A stretch of 39,907 nucleotides of DNA from Terriglobia bacterium (GTDB lineage Bacteria > Acidobacteriota > Terriglobia > Acidiferrales > UBA7541). The DNA lies in NCBI GenBank assembly GCA_020072765.1, contig JAIQGD010000011.1, positions 1 to 39,907 of the forward strand, written 5' to 3'. Under the pieces are notes generated by a model. The model had not been told where the DNA came from. It did no database searches and was given only the letters and a program-made list of their open reading frames with translations. Numbering within the stretch: position 1 is the stretch's first letter; each line of letters begins with the position of its first letter. Shown one piece after another: positions 15,451 to 23,034 of this stretch. The position numbers and the translations under genes are program-made.

Positions 15451-16803
15451 TTGGCGAGAAACCGCATCTTGCTGGTGGATGACGAAGCCGGAATCCGCTT
15501 CGCGGTCGGAGAATTCCTGAAGGCCCACGAGCAGGAGGTGCGCCTGGCCGAGTCCTGCGCGGAAGGCGAGAAGGTGCTGCGCTCCTGGAGGGCGGATATC
15601 GTCCTGTGTGATTACGTGTTGGCCGATGGGAACGCGTTGGAATTGCTGCCCCGGTTGAAAGCCATCGACCCCTACGTTTCGGTCGTTCTCCTGACGGGCC
15701 AAGGGAGCATCGAACTGGCGGTGCAGGCGATCAAGAACGGCGCCGAACAATTTCTGACCAAGCCGGTGGAGTTGCCGGCACTGCTGGTGGTGCTGGAGCG
15801 GCTGTGCGAGCAGCGGCAGAACCGCCAGCGGCAGATGGCCACGCAGTCCAAGGAGTCGCGCTCGGCGGTGGATCCGTTCGTGGGAGCCGATCCGCAGATC
15901 AAGCGTCTGCGGGAAATCGTGGAGCGCGTGGCGGCGTCGGATAGCCCGCTGCTGATTCAGGGGGAGACGGGAACGGGCAAGAGCGTGCTGGCGTCGTGGA
16001 TTCACGAGCACGGTCCGAGGGCCAAGGAAGCGTTTGTGGATTTGAACTGCGCGGGATTGTCGCAGGAACTACTGGAGACGGAGCTGTTTGGGCACCAGAA
16101 GGGCGCGTTTACCGGGGCCATGAGCAATAAGGTGGGCCTGCTGGAGGTGGCGCACCGCGGCACGGTGTTTCTGGACGAGATCGGCGACGTGGACCCGGCC
16201 GTGCAGCCCAAGCTGCTCAAGGTGGTCGAGGAGAAGCGCTTTCGCCGGCTGGGCGACGTGCAGGATTGTTCGGTGGACGTGCGGCTGATCGCTGCCACGC
16301 ATCGGGATTTGGCGGCCCGCGTGCGCCAGGGATTGTTCCGCGACGACCTCTATTTCCGCATCAGCACGATTCCGATTCGCGTGCCGTCCCTGCGCGAACG
16401 GCGCGGAGACGTTCCCGCGCTGGTGCAGCAGATTCTGGATGGTTTCGCCGGGCGCTACGGGCGCAAGGGAATTGCGCTGGCCGCGGACGCGATGGGCGCG
16501 CTGCAAGCCTACGATTGGCCGGGAAACATCCGGGAAATGCGGAATGTGCTGGAGCGCGCCGTCCTGTTGACGGAAGAGAACGTGATTACCCGGCAGGACC
16601 TGCATTTCGAACAGCCCGGCCAGGAAGGCGGCGCGGCGTTCGACCCCTCGCTCTCTCTGGCGCAGGTGGAAAAGCAGCACATCACGCGGGTGCTGCAATG
16701 GGCGGGCGGACAGGTGGACCAGGCGGCCAAACAGCTGGACATGCCCCGCAGCACGCTCTACCACAAGATCAAACAGCACGGGATCGTTCTGTCTAAATTC
16801 TAG
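15451..16803 (+). CDS. NtrC-family sigma54-dependent response regulator
   Basis: 450 residues: a receiver domain with phosphoacceptor Asp54 (VLCDYVLADG), an AAA+ domain with Walker A GETGTGKS (171-178), the sigma54-contact loop GAFTGA (218-223) and Walker B VFLDEIGD. A Fis-type helix-turn-helix near the C-terminus reads VDQAAKQLDMPRSTLYHKIKQHGI. All parts needed for activating sigma54 promoters are intact. The start is TTG at 15451 with GGGAGG upstream, three bases after the kinase stop, so the pair is co-translated. Its targets are unknown. I searched the nearby intergenic regions by eye for TGGCAC-N5-TTGC and found no convincing site. Confidence 0.93.
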   Translation: MARNRILLVDDEAGIRFAVGEFLKAHEQEVRLAESCAEGEKVLRSWRADIVLCDYVLADGNALELLPRLKAIDPYVSVVLLTGQGSIELAVQAIKNGAEQFLTKPVELPALLVVLERLCEQRQNRQRQMATQSKESRSAVDPFVGADPQIKRLREIVERVAASDSPLLIQGETGTGKSVLASWIHEHGPRAKEAFVDLNCAGLSQELLETELFGHQKGAFTGAMSNKVGLLEVAHRGTVFLDEIGDVDPAVQPKLLKVVEEKRFRRLGDVQDCSVDVRLIAATHRDLAARVRQGLFRDDLYFRISTIPIRVPSLRERRGDVPALVQQILDGFAGRYGRKGIALAADAMGALQAYDWPGNIREMRNVLERAVLLTEENVITRQDLHFEQPGQEGGAAFDPSLSLAQVEKQHITRVLQWAGGQVDQAAKQLDMPRSTLYHKIKQHGIVLSKF

Positions 16804-16938
16804 ACACGCCGTCCAAGATTCGGCAAAGACGCCGCGCGCCCTCCGCCCTCCTTTTCCATCCTGTTGAAAACAAGCATGTACCTACCAGTTACCCCCTTTT
16901 AGCAATTGTGGCGATCAAACTGCCTTATTCCCTGGGTG

Positions 16939-17340
16939 ATGGCACACCGGGCGCTGTTTGTGGATGACCAGGACGTGATTCTGTTCGCGATGCGCGAGTA
17001 CTTTACGTCGCTGGGCTATGAAGTGGAGTGCTCCAGCGAGCTGGACGAAGCGGTCGGACTGATCGCGGCCCGCGAATACTCGCTGGTGATCGCGGATCTG
17101 CAATTGACCGGATCGCGCGGCACGGAAGGCTTGGATCTGGTGCGGGCGGTGCGCAGCAAGTCTCAGGTGACGCGGGTGATCATGCTGACCGCGTATGGGT
17201 CGCCGGAGGTCGAGGCCGAGGCCAGAAGGTGCGGCGCGGATGCGTTTCTCCACAAGCCGCAGCCCCTGGCGAACATCGCGTGGCTGGCGGAGCGGCTGAT
17301 CGAGGGACCGGCCAGCGTGGCGGCAAGCCCGGCGTCGTGA
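16939..17340 (+). CDS. Stand-alone response regulator receiver protein
   Basis: 133 residues forming one receiver domain. Acidic pocket FVDDQD, phosphoacceptor Asp53 (LVIADLQLTG), conserved Thr in MLTAYG and Lys in FLHKPQ are all present. There is no output domain, so it acts through protein contacts or as a phosphate sink. ATG 16939 is used; a GTG at 16936 and a TTG at 16906 are in-frame alternatives and none has a good ribosome site. It lies 24 bases before cheA on the same strand, so CheA or the upstream kinase may phosphorylate it. Confidence 0.85.
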   Translation: MAHRALFVDDQDVILFAMREYFTSLGYEVECSSELDEAVGLIAAREYSLVIADLQLTGSRGTEGLDLVRAVRSKSQVTRVIMLTAYGSPEVEAEARRCGADAFLHKPQPLANIAWLAERLIEGPASVAASPAS

Positions 17341-17364
17341 GCGCGGGCATGGAAAGGGACACAG

Positions 17365-19509
17365 ATGGCGCGTAAGAATTTCGATGAAATTCTGAAAGAG
17401 TTTCTGGACGAAAGCTCGGAAGGCTTGCAGCAGCTCGATACGCTGCTGGTGAAGCTGGAGCACGGGCGCGACGCGGCGCGCGTGGACGACATTTTCCGGG
17501 TGATCCACAGCATCAAGGGCACGTCGGGACTGCTGGGGCTGAACAATCTGGAGATGCTGGCGCACGCCGGCGAAGACCTGCTCACCGAGATTCGCGACGG
17601 CAACCTGATCGCCGGCAAGGAAATCACCACGGCGCTGCTGCAGATGGTGGACAGCCTGCGGGCGGCGATGGGACTGGTGGCCGAGAAGAAGTCGGACGCC
17701 GGGTTCAATGCGAGCAGCCTGATCGCCCGGCTGGAGTCCCTGAAGGATAGCGAGAGTGAAGCGGTGCTGGGTCAGGAAGAGAGCCTGGAGCCGGCGGCAG
17801 CGGAGGCGGAGCAGGACGTCGCGGCGGCGCGGGCTCACAACGGAGTGGGCGCGCAGCACCTGCGCGTGGATGTTTCGCTGCTCGACAAGCTGATGAACAT
17901 GGTGGGGGAACTGGTGCTGGTGCGCAACCAGATCATGCAGCTGGGCCATTCCAATTCCGCGATCACTTCGTCGTCGCAAAAGCTGCACCAGATCACCACC
18001 GAGCTGCAGGAAGGAATGATGAAGACGCGCATGCAGCCGGTGAGCAATCTGTGGGACCGGGTGCCGCGGCTGGTGCGGGACGTCTCGATCACTTGCAACA
18101 AGCAGGTCCGCGTGGAATTCGAAGGGGGCGAGACGGAGCTGGACAAAACGATTTTGGAAGCGATCAAGGACCCGCTGACGCACCTGATTCGCAACGCCAT
18201 CGATCACGGCATCGAAACGCCGGCCGAACGGCGGGCGAAGAGCAAGCCGGAAGAAGGCACGATCATTCTGCGGGCCTACCACGACGGCGGGCAGGTGTGC
18301 ATCGAAGTCAGCGACGACGGGAAGGGAATCGACACGGCGCGCATTGTGGCCGACGCCGTGGACAAAGGCTCGATCAGCGCGGACCGCGCCGCGCGGCTTT
18401 CCGAGCGGGAGCAGAAAGCGCTGATGTTCCTGCCCGGGGTGAGCACCTCGGACGACATCACCAAGGTTTCGGGCCGCGGCGTGGGCATGGACGTGGTGAA
18501 GACCAACACCGAGCGCATCGGCGGAACGGTGGACATTCTGACGGCGTCGAACGGAGGCGCCTGCTTCCGGCTGACGATCCCGCTGACGTTGGCGATCATT
18601 CCGGCGCTGGTGGTGGTGAGCCGGGGCATCCGCTATGCCATTCCCCAGGTGAACATTCTGGAACTGGTGCGGCTGAGCGCCGATCAGGCGGCGGCGGGCA
18701 TCGAAGAAGCGCGCGGCTGCAGCGTCTACCGGCTGCGCGGCCGGCTGATTCCCATCCTGTACCTGCACGAGGTGCTGCGGCTGAAAGACGGAGATGCGCG
18801 GCGCGGGCAGCAATCCGACGACGTGAATCTGGTCATCCTGCAGGCGGGCCTGCACTCGTTCGGCCTGGCCGTGGACGACATCAACGACACCGAAGAGATC
18901 GTGGTGAAACCGCTGGCCCGGCAGCTCAAGGGGCTGACGGTGTGTTCGGGAGCGACGATCATGGGCGACGGAGCGGTGGCCCTGATTATCGACGTGATCG
19001 GGCTGGCGCGCCGCGCGGGCGTGGAAGTCCAGAACGAGGCGCAATCCCGGACGGCGGCGGCGGCCGAGCAGGACGCGAAGATCGAACGGCTGGTCATCTT
19101 CCGGGTCGGCAAGGACCAGCGCTTGGCCATGCCGCTGCATCTGGTCGCGCGGCTGGAGGAATTTCCCCGGAACAAGCTGGAAACTTCCGCCGGGCAGCTC
19201 GTCGTGCAGTATCGCGGCGGGGTGATGCCGGTGGTCAAGCTGGCGCGCGTGCTGAATCTGGAAAGCGACAGCGAAGGCAGCGATTTGGCGCAGGTGATCG
19301 TGTACGAAAAGCAGGGCAAGAGCGTGGGGCTGATCGTCGACGAGATCGTGGACATCGTGGAGGAACGCCTCACCGTGCACGAAGCCGATTTCCAGAAGAA
19401 CATCCGGGGCCGCGCGGTGATTCAGGGACGCGTGACCGACCTGCTGGAAATCCCGCACATCTCCGAGCTGTGGACCGGCGCGGCCGAGACCGTTCGAGGG
19501 GTGAACTGA
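17365..19509 (+). CDS. cheA: Chemotaxis histidine kinase CheA with two CheW-like domains
   Basis: 714 residues. The Hpt domain carries phosphoacceptor His48 (VIHSIKGTSG). A short Ala/Glu linker stands where P2 would be. The dimerisation domain begins near LRVDVSLLDKLMNMVGELV (166-184). The ATPase domain has N-box HLIRNAIDHG (273-282), G1 DDGKGID and G2 GRGVGMD. Two CheW-like (P5) domains follow, about 408-548 and 572-700. It autophosphorylates under receptor control and passes phosphate to CheY and CheB. The second CheW-like domain is an addition to the standard layout, and no clear CheY-binding P2 domain is seen. Its stop overlaps the cheW start (TGATG). Confidence 0.95.
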   Translation: MARKNFDEILKEFLDESSEGLQQLDTLLVKLEHGRDAARVDDIFRVIHSIKGTSGLLGLNNLEMLAHAGEDLLTEIRDGNLIAGKEITTALLQMVDSLRAAMGLVAEKKSDAGFNASSLIARLESLKDSESEAVLGQEESLEPAAAEAEQDVAAARAHNGVGAQHLRVDVSLLDKLMNMVGELVLVRNQIMQLGHSNSAITSSSQKLHQITTELQEGMMKTRMQPVSNLWDRVPRLVRDVSITCNKQVRVEFEGGETELDKTILEAIKDPLTHLIRNAIDHGIETPAERRAKSKPEEGTIILRAYHDGGQVCIEVSDDGKGIDTARIVADAVDKGSISADRAARLSEREQKALMFLPGVSTSDDITKVSGRGVGMDVVKTNTERIGGTVDILTASNGGACFRLTIPLTLAIIPALVVVSRGIRYAIPQVNILELVRLSADQAAAGIEEARGCSVYRLRGRLIPILYLHEVLRLKDGDARRGQQSDDVNLVILQAGLHSFGLAVDDINDTEEIVVKPLARQLKGLTVCSGATIMGDGAVALIIDVIGLARRAGVEVQNEAQSRTAAAAEQDAKIERLVIFRVGKDQRLAMPLHLVARLEEFPRNKLETSAGQLVVQYRGGVMPVVKLARVLNLESDSEGSDLAQVIVYEKQGKSVGLIVDEIVDIVEERLTVHEADFQKNIRGRAVIQGRVTDLLEIPHISELWTGAAETVRGVN

Positions 19510-19988
19510 TGGCCACGCAGCAATTTTGCACGTTCCGGGCCGGCGGCGAATTATTCGGCGTCGAGGTGGAGCGGGTTCAGGAAGTGATCAACTACCAGCA
19601 GATGACGCCCATTCCGTATTCGTCGGCGCTGCGCGGGCTGATCAATCTGCGCGGCCAGATCATCGTGGCCATCGATCTGCGGACGCGGCTGCGGATGGAG
19701 GAGCGCCCTTCGGGATACGCGCCCATGAACGTGGTGCTGCGCGGCGATGACGGAGCGGTGAGCCTGCTGGTGGATGAGATCTGCGACGTGGTGAATGTGA
19801 CCGAGAAGACGTTCGAAGCCGTTCCAGTCACCATGAGCGCGGCGTTCAAGGAAATCATCAGCGGGGTCCACAAACTGGACGGGGATCTGATGCTGGTGCT
19901 CGATGCGCAGCATGCCATCAACGTGGGCATCGAGATGCCGGAAGCCAATTCCGCAGGGCCTGCGTTGAGTCCCAAGGAAGCGAACTGA
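19509..19988 (+). CDS. cheW: Chemotaxis coupling protein CheW
   Basis: 159 residues, one CheW domain joining receptors to CheA. Typical motifs are FCTFRAGGELFGVEVERVQEV, the RGLINLRGQIIVAIDLR core and the C-terminal LMLVLDAQHAI strand. The ATG overlaps the cheA stop, implying coupled translation and matched amounts. The last 20 residues are a short variable tail. Confidence 0.95.
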   Translation: MATQQFCTFRAGGELFGVEVERVQEVINYQQMTPIPYSSALRGLINLRGQIIVAIDLRTRLRMEERPSGYAPMNVVLRGDDGAVSLLVDEICDVVNVTEKTFEAVPVTMSAAFKEIISGVHKLDGDLMLVLDAQHAINVGIEMPEANSAGPALSPKEAN

Positions 19989-20035
19989 ACGGTGAGGCGG
20001 GATGTTGTTTCGCGGACGATGAGGGAGGAGACACT

Positions 20036-20416
20036 TTGTTGCGTCAACGCGCTCTGATTGTGGATGACTCGCAGGCGACCCGGTCGATGCTGGCCACGAT
20101 GATGGACGAACTCGGGTTTGACGTGGAAGAAGCCTTCGACGGCGCCAATGCGATTGCCATTCTGCGGACGGGAATGACGTTCGATGTCCTGCTGGTGGAC
20201 TGGAATATGCCCAACGTGGATGGGGTGCAATTCGTCCGCGCGGTGCGCAACGACCCGTTCTACAACCAGCAGATTCGGCTGATCATGGTGACGTCGGTGG
20301 ACGAACCCAACCTGATGGAAAAGGCGCTGGGAGCCGGAGCGAACGAATACCTGATGAAGCCGTTCACCAAAGAGATGCTGGCCGACAAATTGACGCTGAT
20401 TGGAATGACGAGGTAA
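20036..20416 (+). CDS. cheY: CheY-like chemotaxis response regulator
   Basis: 126 residues, a single receiver domain. Acidic pair VDDSQ, phosphoacceptor Asp55 (LLVDWNMPNVDG), switch Thr in MVTSVD and Lys in YLMKPF are in place. WNMPNVDG is typical of chemotaxis CheY. The TTG start at 20036 is chosen because GGGAGGAG stands at good distance; no ATG fits. It should be the diffusible output to the flagellar or pilus motor; no motor genes are in the window. Confidence 0.92.
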   Translation: MLRQRALIVDDSQATRSMLATMMDELGFDVEEAFDGANAIAILRTGMTFDVLLVDWNMPNVDGVQFVRAVRNDPFYNQQIRLIMVTSVDEPNLMEKALGAGANEYLMKPFTKEMLADKLTLIGMTR

Positions 20417-20421
20417 CGCCC

Positions 20422-21492
20422 ATGCCCAACATCCGCATTCTCATCGTGGAAGATTCCAGCCCGATCCGCCAGGCGATTTCGTCGCTGCTGACCGAGGAGC
20501 CGGATATGCAGGTGGTCGGGATCGCGCCGAATGGGCGCGTGGGCGTGGAGAAGGTCGAGCAGGTGCGGCCGGACGTGGTGCTGCTGGATATCGAAATGCC
20601 GGAGATGGACGGGATGACGGCGCTCAAGCTGATTCGCAAGAATCACCCGCGGCTGCCCATCATCATGTTCAGCGCGCTGACGACCAAAGGCGCCACGCAA
20701 ACCCTGGAAGCGCTGGCCCTGGGCGCCGACGATTACGTGGCCAAACCCACGATGCAGGCCTCGATGGATCAGGCCCTGGAGAATTGCAAGCAGGAACTGG
20801 TTCCGAAAATCCGGGCGCTGCATGAGCGGTCCGGGCAGGAGAAGGTGACGGTGGCGCGCGTGGCGGCGCCGGCGCGCGGCATCGTCTCGAGCCATGCGGA
20901 TGTGGTGGTGCTGAGCGCTTCGACGGGCGGGCCTACCGCGCTGGCGGAACTCCTGCCGAAGTTTCCCGCCAGTTGCCCAGTTCCCATCGTGGTCGTGCAG
21001 TCCATGTTGCCGCTTCTGATTACGAGCTTTGTCGAGCGCCTGCAGAAGAGCTGCCAGATGAAAGTCATGGAAACGGGAGCCGCGCAGCGTCTGCATCCGG
21101 GCATTTACGTCGCCGCGGGCGGGAAGCATACGGTGGTCGAGCGCGCCGGCTCGTACGTGCAGATTCAAGCGCAGGATGGTGTGCCGGAAAATGCTCACCT
21201 GCCGTCGAGCGATGTCCTGCTGCGCTCGGTGACGGGCGCTTATGGCGGCAACTGTCTGGTGGGGATCTTGACCGGCATGGGAGTGGACGGTGTGAAGGGT
21301 TGCGAGCGCGTGCGCGCCTGCGGCGGCGAGGTTCTCGTGCAGGACCAGGAAAGCTCCAAGGTCTGGGGTACGGCCACGGCCGTCCTGGAAGCCAGGCTGG
21401 GGCACGGCGTCTATCCGCTCCATGGGTTGTACGACCAGATCTACAAGAGAGTAATGGCGAGTAAATCCATGCCGGCACTGGCGGCCTCGTGA
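20422..21492 (+). CDS. CheB-like receiver-methylesterase lacking the catalytic histidine
   Basis: 356 residues: receiver domain (phosphoacceptor Asp56, VVLLDIEMPEMDG) and a CheB methylesterase domain. The nucleophile Ser167 (SASTGGP) and the acid Asp289 (GMGVDG) are present. The position of the catalytic His, in the family motif VQHMPP, reads VVQSMLP with Ser194. The downstream CheB at 26660-27793 keeps His204. Without the His of the Ser-His-Asp triad (Ser164/His190/Asp286 in Salmonella CheB), demethylation or deamidation should be strongly impaired. The protein may instead act as a regulatory or phosphate-competing CheB homologue. It starts five bases after cheY and overlaps cheR. Confidence 0.9.
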   Translation: MPNIRILIVEDSSPIRQAISSLLTEEPDMQVVGIAPNGRVGVEKVEQVRPDVVLLDIEMPEMDGMTALKLIRKNHPRLPIIMFSALTTKGATQTLEALALGADDYVAKPTMQASMDQALENCKQELVPKIRALHERSGQEKVTVARVAAPARGIVSSHADVVVLSASTGGPTALAELLPKFPASCPVPIVVVQSMLPLLITSFVERLQKSCQMKVMETGAAQRLHPGIYVAAGGKHTVVERAGSYVQIQAQDGVPENAHLPSSDVLLRSVTGAYGGNCLVGILTGMGVDGVKGCERVRACGGEVLVQDQESSKVWGTATAVLEARLGHGVYPLHGLYDQIYKRVMASKSMPALAAS

Positions 21493-22364
21493 GCGGAACC
21501 TTGGGCATGTCGGTCCGGCGGGAGGATTTCGACTACATCCGCATGCTCCTGAAGGAGCATTCCGGCGTAGCGCTGGAAGACGGCAAGGAGTACCTGCTGG
21601 AAGTTCGGTTGTCGCCTTTGTACGACGAGATGAAGGTGGATTCGATCGCGGAAATGGTCCAACTGCTGCGGCGCGATAACAGTGCCGCGCTGCGCGAACG
21701 CGTCCTGAATTGCCTGCTGACCAACGAAACCTATTTCTTCCGCGACATCCATCCCTTCGAGATGTTGCGCACGGAAGTGCTGCCGGAGCTGTTTGCGGCG
21801 CGTGCGGCGAAACGGCACCTGCGGATCTGGTCGGGAGCGTGCTCGACGGGCCAGGAACCGTACAGCGTGGCCATGATCGTCAACGATCTGCTGGAGCGTT
21901 TTCCGGGTTTCACGGTGGAGATACTCGCCACCGACATCGCCGAGGAAAACCTCGAGCGGGCCATGTCCGGGCAGTACAGCCATGCGGAAGTGAACCGCGG
22001 CCTTCCGGCGCAGATGCTGATCCGGCACTTCACGAAAAAAGAGGCGGTCTGGCAGGTCAATGAATCGATCCGGCGCATGGTGACGTTCCGCAAGCTGAAT
22101 CTGTTCGGATCGTGGGCGGGCATCGATCGCGCCGATCTGATTCTGCTGCGCAATGTCCTGATCTATTTCGAGCAGGACGCCAAGAAGGAGATCATCGGGC
22201 GCATCCGGCGGAACGTGGCCGATGGCGGGGCCGTGATTCTGGGCGCGTCCGAGACCGTCCTAGGGCTTTCCGAGGAGTTTCACATCGTGCATGCGGGCAA
22301 GGCGTCGCTGTACCGGCCGAAAGCGGCCGAACCCGTGGCGGTCCTCAGCGGGGTGAAGCGGTGA
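21489..22364 (+). CDS. cheR: Chemotaxis protein methyltransferase CheR
   Basis: 291 residues. An N-terminal helical domain, then the SAM-binding fold: ETYFFRDIHPFEML, motif I IWSGACSTGQEPYS, the acidic ATDIAEENLERA loop and LILLRNVLIYFE, as in CheR. It transfers methyl groups from SAM to receptor glutamates. GTG 21489 overlaps the previous stop (GTGA); ATG 21507 is the alternative start and would remove six residues. The substrate here is probably the globin receptor encoded at 23035. Confidence 0.94.
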   Translation: MSGTLGMSVRREDFDYIRMLLKEHSGVALEDGKEYLLEVRLSPLYDEMKVDSIAEMVQLLRRDNSAALRERVLNCLLTNETYFFRDIHPFEMLRTEVLPELFAARAAKRHLRIWSGACSTGQEPYSVAMIVNDLLERFPGFTVEILATDIAEENLERAMSGQYSHAEVNRGLPAQMLIRHFTKKEAVWQVNESIRRMVTFRKLNLFGSWAGIDRADLILLRNVLIYFEQDAKKEIIGRIRRNVADGGAVILGASETVLGLSEEFHIVHAGKASLYRPKAAEPVAVLSGVKR

Positions 22365-22478
22365 GAGGTTCGGTGGCAGAGCGGTTGGGCACGGGGAAGC
22401 AGAGGAGTTCCGGCAGGGGATGCCGAAGGCGCGCGGCGGGGAACGAAGGCAAATCCGGCCGCGGCGGGAGGAGTTGAA

Positions 22479-22841
22479 ATGTTGCATCTGGCTTCAACAC
22501 TGGTTTTGTTTCTGGTGGCGGCGGGGCTGTGGATCCGCAAGAAGAATCCGCAGTGGCATCAGCGGCTGATGGTGGCGGCGTTCAGCAGCGATCTGCTGCT
22601 GGTCCTGTATATCGAATTCACGCGCCACGCGGTGGAAAAGGTGGTTTCGCGCGTGCGGCCGCTGATCTGGTTTCACGCCGCGGTGTCGCTGGCGGTGCTG
22701 GGCTGCTACGTGACGATGATCGCGCTGGGACGTCCCATGCTGGCGGGAAGGTACGAGACGCGGGCGCTGCACCGCGCGGTCGGAATCACCTTCGTCGTGC
22801 TCCGCAGCCTGAATTACGTCACCAGTTACATGGTGACGTGA
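22479..22841 (+). CDS. DUF420-like four-span membrane protein
   Basis: 120 residues with four hydrophobic segments and His at 27, 50, 66 and 98, in the contexts QWHQRLM, FTRHAVEK, WFHAAVS and LHRAVG. The pattern H-x-x-L-M-x-A-A-F, L-Y, H, then a His-containing third span and H-R matches, from memory, the DUF420 family, which includes the haem-copper oxidase assembly factor CtaM/YozB. A haem or metal ligand role for the His is plausible but not shown. GGGAGGAG precedes the ATG. Its place between cheR and a haem-binding receptor is unusual. Confidence 0.7.
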   Translation: MLHLASTLVLFLVAAGLWIRKKNPQWHQRLMVAAFSSDLLLVLYIEFTRHAVEKVVSRVRPLIWFHAAVSLAVLGCYVTMIALGRPMLAGRYETRALHRAVGITFVVLRSLNYVTSYMVT

Positions 22842-23034
22842 GGCGCGGCGCTGTGGGCGTTTGCGAGCGGCCACGCGTGTGTGCCGGGCCAGATGCGGAA
22901 CGAGTGCACGGAACACGGGTGGAAGGGAACGACCGGAATTGCCGGAACGGGTTTCACGGGTCCAAAGCAAGACACCAGTTGCCTGGTGAAATGAAAGCGC
23001 TCCGCCACGGAGCCTAAAGAGAAAAGGAGTCGTC

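Noticed and set aside
16915-19458. 847-residue minus-strand frame opposite the receiver and cheA genes
   Set aside because: It is a composition artefact of GC-rich codons. It is rich in His, Arg, Gln and Pro with no domain, while the plus strand carries complete CheA motifs.
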